64,000 nt of DNA from Halocaridina rubra (lineage: Eukaryota > Arthropoda > Malacostraca > Decapoda > Atyidae), in NCBI GenBank assembly GCA_037179515.1, contig JAXCGZ010011639.1, positions 21,453 through 85,452 of the forward strand. The letters run 5' to 3'. Positions 1-11,288 of this stretch are shown here, one piece after another. Below the pieces are notes generated by a model. That model did no database searches and was not told the origin of the DNA. It saw only the letters and a program-made list of their open reading frames with translations. The translations under genes and the position numbers were made by a program. Positions within the stretch are counted from its first letter, which is position 1. The number at the start of each line of letters is the position of its first letter.

Positions 1-660
1 CCTAGAGATGTTGCAGATGGGATCTTCATCAACATTAACATTTGCTTAAAGTGCTACAGCTTAGAACATGACACTAGGGATTGCTTTAGTAATATCACCA
101 TTTGTTCAGATTGATCTGAACATGGCCACCCAATGTACGTTGGAAATAAAGACTTATTATTATTATTATTATTATTACAGGTGGAATGACAACAAATGCA
201 ATACAATAACCAAGAATGCATCAATTGTTCAGGGGACCACGCCACGCTAGCTGCTGGATACCCCCTGAAGAAGAAAATAAGAAAGGATATATTGGCTGAA
301 TAAAAGAAAGACCTAAAAGGAACCTACGCTCTCCTACTCTGAAGCGGTAGGAACTACTATTTATCAAATCTACTATTATGCCAAATGACCAGCTACCATA
401 TTCCATGAAACCTGAAGAGATGACCACCATCGTAATTAGTGCCATGGTATTTGGCAAATTGATGAACTCCTCTCACCCTGGTACATTTGAACAGAGTTAA
501 TGAAATCTACCAACTTATCAACTATTAAACTACCTAAAAAAAGTGCCAGAAGACCCTCTTCTGAAGTTTAACCCAGTCACCCCCCCTCTGTCCCCCTCCC
601 TCGCCGAGTCTCTCGGCGACAGTGGGAGGAGAACCACCACACAATGGCCCTGTTTCCATG
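1..660. other. Left edge: short (ATT)n tract, otherwise unassigned
   Basis: GGAAATAAAGAC followed by (TTA)n at about 156-177 resembles the 3' end of a retroposed repeat, but the body was not identified. The rest shows no gene. A pyrimidine-rich stretch (560-605) contains a short CGCCGAG/CTCGGCG palindrome. Confidence 0.4.
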
Positions 661-1268
661 TATTTTTTTTTTATGAGTGACACCGGGACAGGCAAAAACT
701 ACCCTCATCAATAATGACCCGGCCACGAGAAAACACTAAGACTAAGGAAAAGTAAATGATTATGGACAAGGCAGAGATGAGGTAATGTTACACAAGGGAA
801 AACAACAGACAGAAAAAATAGTCAAAGTACAGAGGACCTAGAGATATGGAGGATTAGGCCCTGTGATGACGCTAGATCCGTTTTTTGAAGGAAGATTGGT
901 CTTAAGAATTTGGAAAGACAGAAGGAGGAAGAGAGTTCCAGAGTCTGGAGGTAGATGGAAAGAAGCAGTGGCTGCACAGATCAATCCACGAGCTACAAAT
1001 CTCCACACAGTACCTGTGAGATGAGGCCGCTTGGCGAGTGTACACAGCCTCGGCAATGGGAGAGGAATGCAACTTGCCAACTCATCAGAGCAGCGATGGA
1101 CATAGTAGCGATAGGAAAGAGAAAGATATGATACCTTACGGCAAAGAGAAAGAGCATCCAGATTAGAAGTAAGAAAAGGATCATTAATGAGTCTGACTGC
1201 CTTAGATTAAACCTTATCAAAGAGATAAGAAGAACCCCAGATGTGTGACCAGTATTCTAAGCAGGGAA
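661..1268 (-). mobile_element. 5'-truncated jockey-like LINE fragment
   Basis: It is closely similar to 24316-25000, the 3' part of the intronic LINE. The minus strand encodes the C-terminal end of the polymerase ORF (fragments at 838-1220), then a short 3' UTR and an A-tail (T-run at 662-672 on the + strand). Frames are broken. It ends at an (AT)n tract. Confidence 0.75.
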
Positions 1269-1285
1269 GGATAAGACCTTTATAG

Positions 1286-1417
<132 letters not shown>

Positions 1418-3491
1418 ATTACCTAATTGATTACCTAATTGTGTTTACGGGAAAGAGCCCAAAGCTCGTATCTTCCCGTCTCCTGATCGGTTCCATTTTA
1501 GACTTAGTGATACTTATCATACCTGTCCTTAAAACTATGGATTGAGATAGCATTAACTACCTCCTCGCTTAGCCAATTCCAATTATCAACTACTCTTACA
1601 CTGAAAAACTATTTCCTTACATCCTGCAAAGAAGTTTTCTTACGAAGCTTCAAACTATGACCTCTAGTTCTAGAGCCAGCCATATCGAAATATCGATCCC
1701 TATCCACTCTATCATAACCATGAAGGAATTTAAAGACTGTCACCATATCCCCCCTTACTCTTCTAGCTTCGAGTGATGGCAAGTCTAATTCCCTCAGCCT
1801 CTCATCATAACCGAGATTGCGTATTTCTGGCACCAGTTTCGTGGCATGTCTTTGAACTTTTTCAAGCTTAGCTATGTGCTTTTTCAAGTGCGGATTCCAA
1901 AAGGGGGCTGCATATTCGACTTTTGGCCTCACATAGGTTACATAAATATTTCTGAACATTTCCTTGTCCATGTGCCTGAAGGCTACCCTTACATTTGATA
2001 AGAATGCATATGCTGCCCTTACTACGCCATTTATATGTATTTCTGGAGACAAATCTGCCAGTATGTTTACTCCTAGATCTCTCTCATTTTCTGTCTCTTG
2101 AAGTTGTACTCCAGCCACCGAGTAGTCAAGCTTGGGCCTTCTTGCACTTGTACCCATTCTCATTACCTTACATTTTGAAGTATTGAATTTCATTAGCCAC
2201 TTTTCTGACCACTCATGCAGATTATTTAGATCCTCCTGAAGTTCTCTACCATTGTTCTCGCTTTTTACTTTTTTCACAATCTTTGCATCATCTGCAAACA
2301 TATTCATGAATGAATTTACAGACTCTGGTAGGTCATTTACATATACAAGGAACAAAAGTGGCCCTAAAACTGAACCCTGTGGAACTCCACTACTAACTCT
2401 TCTCCATTCAGACACTGAGTGTCTTACTCTAACCCTCTGTTCCCTTCCTTCTAAGTAAGTTTTTATCCATTCCAAGACATTTCCACCTATTCTAGCCATT
2501 GATTGCAGCTTCCTAATAAGTCTCCCATGTGGAACAGTGTCAAACGCTTTCTGGAAGTCTAGGAATATGCAATCTGCCCAGCCCTCTCTTTCCTGTAAGA
2601 TTTGGCTTACCTCATCATAAAATTCTAATAAGTTTGTTACTGTTGATCTTCCTTCTCTGAAGCCATGTTGCCTCACTGACAAAAAGTTGAAGGATTCCAA
2701 GTGAAGAGAGATATGTTTCCTTAGTAGTTTCTCCATAACTTTGCAAACTATGCTGGTCAAGGAAACTGGTCTGTAGTTCAGAGCCGTATCCCTCCTTCCC
2801 TTTTTGAAGATAGGTATCACATTTGCTTGTTTGCAGCATCTTGGAATCTCCCCCGACTCCAGTGACTCCTTAAATATGATACTTAGTGCCACTGATATTG
2901 TGTTTGCGCATTTTTTAAGCACATGAGGGGATATGTCATCAGGACCTGTAGCTTTACGAACATCTAAATCCATCAGCGCTTTACATATTCTGTGGCTGTA
3001 AGGTTAATGTTCTCTAATACCGGCCCTTGAGCTTCTATCACTGCAATCTGAGGGGGTGGGGTATTTTCTACTGTAAATACTGACTGAAACTCCTTGTTCA
3101 ATTCTTTGCAGATCTCTTCGTCCGCCTCAGTGATGCTTCCATCCGCTCTCTTTAGCCTTAAAACCTGTTCTTTTACCTTCAGTTTTCCTCTGATAAAGCT
3201 GTGGAAAAGCTTGGGATTTTCTTTAGCCTTCCTGGTGATGTCCCTCTCATAATCTCTCTCTGCCTCTCTCCTTTTACTTAGGTAGTCATTTCTTGCTCTT
3301 TTGTAGGTTTGCCAGGCATTTATGTTTTTTCTCCTCCTATGCCTTTTCCAGCATTTGTCTCTCCACTCCTTAGCTCTTTTACACCCATTATCGAACCATT
3401 TCTCTCTGGCATGAATTACACCTACTTTGGTGACAGGTATGCAGCAATCTACTATCTTCCCATATTTCTCACAAAAGATGTCATACATTTC

Positions 3492-3492
<1 letters not shown>
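1418..3492 (-). mobile_element. CR1-like LINE copy 1 (5'-truncated, reverse transcriptase part)
   Basis: On the minus strand, 2973-1609 encodes a 454-residue open stretch of reverse transcriptase: [35 protein letters not shown] and the FADD catalytic box. It is followed by a C-terminal domain ([15 protein letters not shown]). A frameshift near 2980 separates the upstream part (3488-2973), which lies between endonuclease and RT. The 3' tail is two copies of AATTAGGTAATC, then (AC)n. The wording of the motifs is typical of the CR1 clade. The copy ends abruptly at a (GT)n tract, so endonuclease and ORF1 are missing. Confidence 0.9.
1609..2973 (-). pseudogene. CR1-like reverse transcriptase fragment, FADD intact
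   Basis: A 454-residue stretch with no internal stop, covering RT blocks 1-7, the thumb and the C-terminal region. The catalytic FADD box is kept, unlike copy 2 (FAGD) and the 54-kb copy (FSDD). It lacks endonuclease and a genuine start, because the reading frame breaks at its N-terminal side (a 1-base shift near 2980 relative to the other copies). It is therefore a fragment, though it may come from a recently active family. Confidence 0.85.

Positions 3493-3558
<66 letters not shown>
3493..3558. repeat. (GT)n microsatellite between CR1 copies
   Basis: An uninterrupted GT run of about 66 bp lies exactly between the 5' break of CR1 copy 1 and the AATTAGGTAATC tail of copy 2. Confidence 0.98.
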
Positions 3559-3559
<1 letters not shown>

Positions 3560-3749
3560 TTACCTAATTGATTACCTAATTGTGTTTACGGGAAAGAGCC
3601 CAAAGCTCGTATCTTCCCGTCTCCTCATCGGTTCCATTTTATACTTAGTCATACTTATCATACCTGTCCTTAAAACTATGGATTGAGATAGCATGAACTA
3701 CCTCCTCGCTTAGCCAATTCCAATTATCAACTACTCTTACACTGAAAAA

Positions 3750-5639
3750 CTATTTCCTTATATCCTGCAAAGAAGTTTTCTTACGAAGCTTCAAACTATG
3801 ACCTCTAGTTCTAGAGCCAGCCATATCAAAATATCGATCCCTATCCACTCTATCATAACCATGAAGGAATTTAAAGACTGTCACCATATCCCCCCTCACT
3901 CTTCTAGCTTCGAGTGATGGTAAGTCTAATTCCCTCAGCCTCTCATCATAACTGAGATTGCGTATTTCTGGCACCAGTTTCGTGGCATGTCTTTGAACTT
4001 TTTCAAGCTTAGCTATGTGCTTTTTCAAGTGCGGATTCCAAAAGGGGGCTGCATATTCGAGTTTTGGCCTCACATAGGTTACATAAATATTTCTGAACAT
4101 TTCCTTGTCCATGTGCCTGAAGGCTACCCTTACATTTGATAAGAATGCATATGCTGCCCTTACTATGCCATTTATATGTATTTCTGGAGACAAATCTGCC
4201 AGTATGTTTACTCCTAGATCTCTCTCATTTTCTGTCTCTTGAAGTTGTACTCCAGCCACCGAGTAGTCAAGCTTGGGCCTTCTTGCACTTGTACCCATTC
4301 TCATTACCTTACATTTTGAAGTACTGAATTTCATTAGCCACTTTTCTGACCACTCATGCAGATTATTTAGATCCTCCTGAAGTTCTCTACCATTGTTCTC
4401 GTTTTCTACTTTCTTCACAATCTTTGCATCACCTGCAAACATATTCATGAATTAATTTACAGACTCTGGTTGGTCATTTACATATACAAGGAACAAAAGT
4501 GGCCCTAAAACTGAACCCTGCGGAACTCCACTACTAACTCTTCTCCATTCAGACACTGAGTGTCTTACTCTAACCCTCTGTTCCCTTCCTTCTAAGTAAG
4601 TTTTTATCCATTCTCAAACATTTCCACCTATTCTAGCCATTGATTGCAGCTTCCTAATAAGTCTCCCATGTGGAACAGTGTCAAACGCTTTCTGGAAGTC
4701 TAGGAATATGCAATCTGCCCAGCCCTCTCTTTCCTGTAAGATTCGGCTTACCTCATCATAAAATTCTAATAAGTTTGTTACTGTTGATCTACTTTCTCTG
4801 AGGCCATGTTGCCACACTGACAAAAAATTGAAGGATTCCAAGTGAAGAGAGATATGTTTCCTTAGTAGTTTCTCCTTAACTTTGCAAACTATGCTGGTCA
4901 AGGAAACTGGTTTATAGTTCAGAGCCGTATCCCTCCTTCCCTTTTTGAAGATAGGTATCACATTTGCTTGTTTGCAGCATCATGGAATCTCCCCCGACTC
5001 CAGTGATTCCTTAAATATGATACTTAGTGCCACTGATATTGTGTTTGCGCATTTTTTAAGCACATGATGGGATATGTCATCAGGACCTGTAGCTTTATGA
5101 ACATCTAAATCCATCAGCGCTTTGCATACCTCTGTGGCTGTAAGGTTGATGTTCTCTAATACCGGCCCTTGAGCTTCTATCACTGCAATCTGAGGGGGTG
5201 GGGTATTTTCTACTGTAAATACTGACTGAAACTCCTTGTTCAATTCTTTGCAGATCTCTTCATCCGTCTCAGTTATGCTTCCATCCGCTCTCTTTAGCCT
5301 TAAAACCTGTTCTTTTACCTTCAGTTTTCCTCTGATAAAGCTGTGGAAAAGCTTGGGATTTTCTTTAGCCTTCCTGGTGATGTCCCTCTCATAATCTCTC
5401 TCTGCCTCTCTCCTTTTACTTAGGTAGTCATTTCTTGCTCTTTTGTAGGTTTGCCAGGCATTTATGTTTTTTCTCCTCCTATACCTTTTCCAGCATTTGT
5501 CTCTCCACTCCTTAGCTCTTTTACACCCATTATCGAACCATTTCTCTCTGGCATGAATTACACCTACTTTGGTGACAGGTATGCAGCAATCTACTATCTT
5601 CCCATATTTCTCACAAAAGATGTCATACATTTCTTGTAC
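3750..5639 (-). pseudogene. CR1-like ORF2 reverse transcriptase region, broken
   Basis: Continues from the endonuclease through a linker rich in Arg/Lys (residues like KRAKEWRDKCWKR) to RT blocks in at least three separate open stretches: 5639-4980, 4961-4614 and 4448-3750. The catalytic box is FAGD instead of FADD. A stop replaces Ser shortly before that box (near 4452). Sequence is otherwise within a few percent of copy 1 by eye. Confidence 0.85.
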
Positions 5640-6451
5640 AGATTTGTTGTAAAATAAGGTTCTCCAGTCAATAACTGCAAAAGGCTCATTCATTTTGATG
5701 TAATCTCCTTTCGGATAGTTCCTCCTCATGTCCTCAGTGCCTCTACTCTCAGGAAAAATATCTTCAATGATATACTCCATCAACAACACACAGTGGTCAC
5801 TCTTTCCAATTGGTGGTTCATACTCAATATTTTCAATATCCAACACATTATCTGTGAACACTAGATCAAGTAGTGATGGCTCATCCCCACCCCTGGCCCT
5901 TGTTGGTGTAGGAAATTCCCTTGTACGCAATCTAGGAATCTTGCCCCGAATGAGTCCTCACCACTGTGTGGGTCAAGATTTATCCAATCTATCTCTTTAT
6001 GATTAAAGTCTCCCATAATCAAAATCCTAAATTTTTTTTCCCATGCCATGTTAACAACTGAGTTTATGACTTCAACAGTACCTATATGACTTTCCTCATA
6101 AATTTCAAGCCTATTTTGGTTCCTTGGTGGGTTGTATACAACAGTTATTATAATGCTCTCTGACCCAGTATTTATGCGAGCAACAAGAAATTCCCTGAAC
6201 TCACTTTCTATAGCCAAGTTTATTTCTTCAACTTGAATCCTCTCACTTATGAGCAGTGCTATCCCTCCACCAGTCCTCTCAGATCTTTCAACCCTTAGTA
6301 TTCTGAAGCCCTTAGGAAAAACTGTGACACTGTTTATGTCCTCACTCAACTTAGTCTCTGTAATTGCTACTATATCTGCCTTACTGTTGTGAATCCTATC
6401 TTTTAATTCTACTGCCTTACCAGCTAACCCATCAGCATTTGTGTATAACAA
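5640..6451 (-). pseudogene. CR1-like ORF2 apurinic-type endonuclease domain (frameshifted)
   Basis: The domain reads YTNADGL, then AITETKL, then GGIALLIS, then MGDFNHKEIDW, and, after a frame change near 5880-5930, DLVFTDNVLDI and KSDHCVLL. These are the Asn, Glu, Asp-x-Asn and Ser-Asp-His blocks of exonuclease-endonuclease-phosphatase family endonucleases of non-LTR elements, which nick the target site. The catalytic blocks all look present; the frame break is what disables it. Confidence 0.85.
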
Positions 6452-6453
6452 TC

Positions 6454-7575
6454 TTAATGAGGCCCCATCCCCTGATCTTCTGTCATTATCTTCTTTATCT
6501 CCCCTTTGTCTGGAAGTACTCTGTAACGAAAATTTTTCTTCTCTTCTTCATTTCTTTCATCATTTAACCTTCTTGCCTCTTGCAACAAGTTTTTGATCTT
6601 TCCCATCTCTTCCTGTGTTCTGTATCGTCTAATGAACACTTCTTTGCATTCTTGAAGGTCTTTTAGACTTTTTTTTCTCAACAATATTTCCCTACATGTT
6701 TCCCCTCTCTCAAAGGTTACTTTTGTTGGTCTCGGCTTTCCTTCCCTCGAATATTTACCTAGTTGGTGTATGTTTACAATATCCTCAGGACCACATACTA
6801 CTCCAAGCTTTCTTATCAGGTCTACAACCCTAGCTTTATTTTCTTCAAGTCTCCCCTGCCATGTTGGCTCCTGGGATTCACTTATGCCTGAGATTACCAC
6901 TGTCTTCTCCTTATCAAGTGCCTGTCTGATGAGTGGGTTTGCCCTTTCCATCACAACGTCTTTCATTTTTTCGATTACTGTCTCTTTATAGTCAACTGTT
7001 TGTATGTTTTCCGGTGCCACCACCTTTACAGCCTCTTTTACTGCCACATTCCCCTTTAGTGCATCAGCAAAGGAAGTTTTCATGGCATCATTTTCCATAT
7101 TCAGCTCCTGGAACTCTTTTCTGAACTGTTCAATGTTTTCCTTAATCTGGACATTCCAAGCAGCAATCTCGTCTTTCTCAGAAGAGAGCAGTGAACTAAC
7201 ATCTAATTCCTTTAGGTTGTCATTCAGCTGTTTGTTTTTATCTTCTTGTTTAGAAATTCTAGATTCTAGATGACTCTTTTCCCCTTCCAGCTTCTTTATT
7301 CTTTTTTCTAGTTCCTTTCTCTCCTGCCCTTGTGCTTTATTTGCTTCCTCCAAAGATCTTATTTGTTCTCTGAGTGTTTCATTCTCTTTCATTTCTCCAT
7401 CCATATTCCGAATTTTATCATCAAGGCTTATAACCATTTCCTCTAACTTCTTGATTCTCTGTTTAAGTCCCCTGATGGCTACCCCTTCTCCCGACCCATG
7501 GGTGGGAGAGGTTTGGGACAGAGATGGCCTCATTTTTATGTTCTCCCTCTCACAGAAAAAACAAAACAAAAACAA
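6454..7575 (-). CDS. CR1-like LINE ORF1: coiled-coil RNA-binding protein
   Basis: An intact 373-residue ORF. Residues ~40-150 form a long coiled coil rich in Glu/Lys/Leu (LKQRIKKLEEMVISLDDKI onward). Residues ~225-330 look like an RRM-type fold of LINE ORF1 proteins (TVVISGISES, DIVNIHQLGKYS, PTKVTFE), followed by a basic C-terminal segment (EVFIRRYRTQEEMGK). ORF1 proteins bind the element RNA as a ribonucleoprotein; here this is inferred from the arrangement. A second Met at 7533 (MRPSLSQTSP) is an equally good start. The stop lies just before ORF2, whose frame overlaps, suggesting re-initiation. The same ORF1 C-terminus is found degraded at 35340-35700 on the + strand. Confidence 0.75.
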   Translation of the reverse strand: MFLFCFFCERENIKMRPSLSQTSPTHGSGEGVAIRGLKQRIKKLEEMVISLDDKIRNMDGEMKENETLREQIRSLEEANKAQGQERKELEKRIKKLEGEKSHLESRISKQEDKNKQLNDNLKELDVSSLLSSEKDEIAAWNVQIKENIEQFRKEFQELNMENDAMKTSFADALKGNVAVKEAVKVVAPENIQTVDYKETVIEKMKDVVMERANPLIRQALDKEKTVVISGISESQEPTWQGRLEENKARVVDLIRKLGVVCGPEDIVNIHQLGKYSREGKPRPTKVTFERGETCREILLRKKSLKDLQECKEVFIRRYRTQEEMGKIKNLLQEARRLNDERNEEEKKNFRYRVLPDKGEIKKIMTEDQGMGPH

Positions 7576-8365
7576 AAAAACTTTTAATTGAGCTTCACAC
7601 AGAATTTTTATATCTCCATATAAGTGCTATTTAGTGACTCAGTTTATCTCTTTTCTGGTAACACACATCTTAACTTAAAAACTTGACCATGGTAATTTAA
7701 GTATAAAAAGAAAAAGAAAAACAAAAGTCAAACCTGTTTCTGCTATATATTCTTCCTAACTGATAAACTGACTTGCTAACCAAGATATGTTATCACAGGA
7801 TTAGACTTTACATTTAACTCAATATATATACAAAATAAAAAAAAATAGTAAAAGAGAAAGCTAAAAGAAAAGCAAAAAAAATGAAGAAAATAAGACAGCT
7901 GTACTACTTGGCAACTTAACTCAGTACTGTTGACAGGTGGATATTTGGTATTTTTTTTATTATTCAATTATTTCGTGTATCAAACTAACTAGTTAATATA
8001 AATGGGAAGGATACTGATTTTAACAATATACAGAACCACAGGATCAGGTAAACGGCTTAAGAGCTTTCCCCAGTTTACACAAAAATTAGGTAATGTGATG
8101 TGATGGCTCCACCTCTGGCAACTCTTCTAGATTTCCTTCAAGGCAGAACTGGACGGCAGCTTCTCTCTCTCCTCACGAAAATGTTCTCAATTTTTTTTCC
8201 TTTAATATGAACAGTCTCGTCTTACAACAAATATAAGTTTTGTACTCACAATACTCTGCAGGATTTCAGATTTATGGAAATTATGGTAAAGTTTTCCACT
8301 AAGCACTTAGTCACTCAAAACACAAGTAGTAATTTAAGAGGAGCAGTTTCGTGTGTCACTGAACG

Positions 8366-8367
<2 letters not shown>

Positions 8368-8426
<59 letters not shown>
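8368..8426. repeat. (GT)n microsatellite between CR1 copies 2 and 3
   Basis: A GT run of about 58 bp with a single TTT interruption near its end. It abuts the GATTACCTAATT tail of copy 3. Confidence 0.97.
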
Positions 8427-8427
<1 letters not shown>

Positions 8428-8430
<3 letters not shown>

Positions 8431-10275
8431 TGTGATTACCTAATTGTACTTAAGGGGGAGAGCCCAAAGCTCGTATCTTCCCGTCTCCTGATCGGTTCCA
8501 TTTTCTACTTAGTCATACTTATCATACCTGTCCTTAAAACTATGAATTGAGTTAGCATTAACTACCTCCTCGCTTAGCGAATTCCAATTATCAACTACTC
8601 TTACATTGAAAAAGTACTTCCTTATATCCTGGAAAGAACTTTTCTAACGAAGCTTCAAACTATGACCTCTAGTTCTAGAGCCAGCCATATCAAAATATCG
8701 ATCCCTATCCACTCTATCATATCATGAAGAAATTTAGACTGCCACCATATCCCCCCTCAATCTTCTTGCTTCGAGTGATGGTAAGTCTAATTTCCTCAGC
8801 CTCTCATCATAACTGAGATTACGTATTTCTGGCACCAGTTTCGTGACATGTCTTTGAACTTTTTCAAGCTTAGCTACCTGCTTTTTCAAGTGCGAATTCC
8901 AAAAGGGGCTACCTATTCAAGTTTTGGCCTCACATTGGTTACATAATTATTTCTGAATATTTCCTTGTCCATGTGCCTGAAGTCTACCCTTACATTTGAT
9001 AAGAAAGCATATGCTTCCCTTACTATGCCATTTATATGCATTTCTGGAGACAAATCTGCCAGTATGTTTACTCCTAGATCTCTCTCATTTTCTGTCTCTT
9101 GAAGTTGTACTCCAGCCATCGAGTAGTCAAGCCTGGGCCTTCTTGCACTTGTACCCATTCTCATTAGTGGAGTTCCACAGAGTTCAGTTTTAGGGTCACT
9201 TTTGTTTCTTGTATATGTAAATGACCTACCAGAGTCTGATTCACTCATGAATATGTTTGCAGATGATACAAATATTGTGAAGAAAGTAAGAAACGAGAGC
9301 AACGGTAGAGAACTTCAGTAAGATCTAAACAGTCTGCATGAGTGGTCAGAAAAGTGGCTAATGAAATTCAATATACTAACTCTTCCCCATTCAGACACTG
9401 AGAGTCTTACTCTAACCCTCTGTTCCCTTCCTGCTAAGTAAGTTTTTATCCATTCCAATACATTTCCACCTATTCTAGCCATTGCTTGAAGCTTCTTAAT
9501 AAGTCTCCCATGTGGGACAGTGTCAATCTGCCCAGCCCACTCTTTCCTGTAAGATTCGGCTTACCTCATCATAAAATTCTAATAAGTTTGTTACTGATGA
9601 TCTACCTTCTCTGAAGCCATGTTGTCTCACTGACAAAAAGTTGAAGGATTCCAAGTGAAGAGAGATATGTTTCCTTAGTAGTTTCTCCATAACTTTGCAA
9701 GCTATGCTGGTCAAGGAAACTGGTCTATTGTTTAGAACCGTATCCCTCCTTCCCTATTTGAAGATAGGTATTGCGCTTGCTTGCTTCCAGCATCTTGGAA
9801 TCTCTCCTGATTCCAGTGACTTTTTAAATATGATACTTAGTGCCACTGATACTGAGTTTGTGCATTTTGTAAGTACATGAGGGGATATATCGTCAGGACC
9901 TGTAGCTTTATGGACATCTAACTCCATCAGCGCTTTGCTTACCTCTGTGGCTGAAAGGTTAATTTTCTCTAATTCCAGCCCGTGAGCTTCTATCTCTGCA
10001 ATCTGAGGGGGTGGGGTATTTTCTACTGTAAATACTGACTGAAACTCCTTGTTCAGATCTTTTCAGGGCTCTTCATCCGTCTCAGTTGTGCTTCCACCCA
10101 CTCTCTTTAGCCTTAAAGCCTGTTCTTTTACCTTCAGTTTTCCTCTGATAAAGCTGTGGAAATGCTTGGGATTGTCTTTAGCCTTCCTGGTGATGTCCCT
10201 TTAATAGTCTTTCTCTGTCTCTCTTCTTTTACTTAGGTAATCATTTCTTGCTCTGTTGTAGGTTTGCCAGGCATT
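8428..10275 (-). mobile_element. CR1-like LINE copy 3 with an internal inversion
   Basis: Runs from the AATTAGGTAATC tail through the RT C-terminus and RT core to the linker region. Many stops and indels are present. A segment of about 207 bp (9167-9373) is in the opposite orientation and reads sense on the + strand ([13 protein letters not shown]). The copy is older and more diverged than copies 1 and 2. Confidence 0.85.
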
Positions 10276-10735
10276 TATGTTTAAAGCTATGGATTGAGTT
10301 CGCATTAATTACCTCCTCGCTCAGCGAATTCCAATTATCAACTACACTTACAATAAGAAAGTACTTCCTTACATCCTGCAATGAAGTTTTCTGACGAAGC
10401 TTCAAACTATGACCTCTAGTTCTAGTGCCAGCCATATCAAAATATCGATCCCTATCCACTCTGTCATAACGATGAAGGAATTTAAAGACTGTCACTATAT
10501 CCCCCCCTCAATCTTCTAGCTTCAAGTGATGGTAAGTCTAATTCCCTTAGCCTCTCATCATAACTGAGATTGCGTATTTCTGGCACCAGTTTCGTGGCAT
10601 ATCTTTGCACTTTATTCAAGCTTACCTGCGTGCTTTTTCAAGTGCGGACTCCAAATGGGGGCTGCATATGTAAATTTTGGCCTCACATAGGTTACTTAAA
10701 TATTTCTGAACATTTCCTTGTCAATAGAAGAGAGG
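10276..10735 (-). mobile_element. CR1-like LINE fragment
   Basis: A 460-bp piece of the RT C-terminal region on the minus strand (reads [34 protein letters not shown]). It is joined directly to the broken 5' side of copy 3 without its own 3' tail and ends at an (AT)n tract. Confidence 0.82.
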
Positions 10736-10736
10736 C

Positions 10737-10846
<110 letters not shown>

Positions 10847-10985
10847 CAAAGGAAAAGTCATATACTTTTATTGCTTACTACAACATGTAGGGATTGCAAA
10901 CCTGGAACACTTGCCTTGAAATAACTTTCTGTATTCTATTTGACTACCTGTTATGACGCACAGTAAAGACCTAACACATGTAAGA

Positions 10986-11165
10986 AAATTTGTTTGAAGT
11001 AGTTGGTAAACGAGACCATACATTCCCTTATTTAATACAGTGCATAAAATTGTTTGAAGTAGTTGGTAAACGAGACCATACATTCTCTTATTTAATACAG
11101 TACATAAAATTGTTTGAAGTAGTTGGTAAACGAGACCATACATTCCCTTATTTAATACAGTACAT
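10986..11165 (+). repeat. 60-bp tandem repeat, three copies
   Basis: Three near-identical 60-bp units (start of each: TTTGAAGTAGTTGGTAAACG) differ at only a few positions. They lie about 125 bp upstream of the first visible exon's acceptor, inside intron sequence, and end in TTTAATACAG, which resembles a splice acceptor. Confidence 0.95.
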
Positions 11166-11288
11166 GCATTTCCTTTTAGTAACATTATTGGGTACTTTTT
11201 GATCTTATTTATTTACTGATAAAAAAAACGGTCTTAGTTGTATCAGTGCACTAGTATGTTCAGAGAAATACATTGTTTATTTTTTTAG

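Larger units (their letters stand above)
3559..8366 (-). mobile_element. CR1-like LINE copy 2, essentially full length (about 4.8 kb)
   Basis: Read on the minus strand: a 5' leader (8366-7576), ORF1 (7575-6454), then ORF2 with an endonuclease (6451-5861, continuing in another frame at 5930) and reverse transcriptase (to 3750), then the AATTAGGTAATC tail. ORF1 is intact. ORF2 carries at least one frameshift near 5900, an in-frame stop near 4452, a break near 4614, and a FADD to FAGD change, so it is not self-mobile. It is the best template in the window for the family's full structure. Confidence 0.9.
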
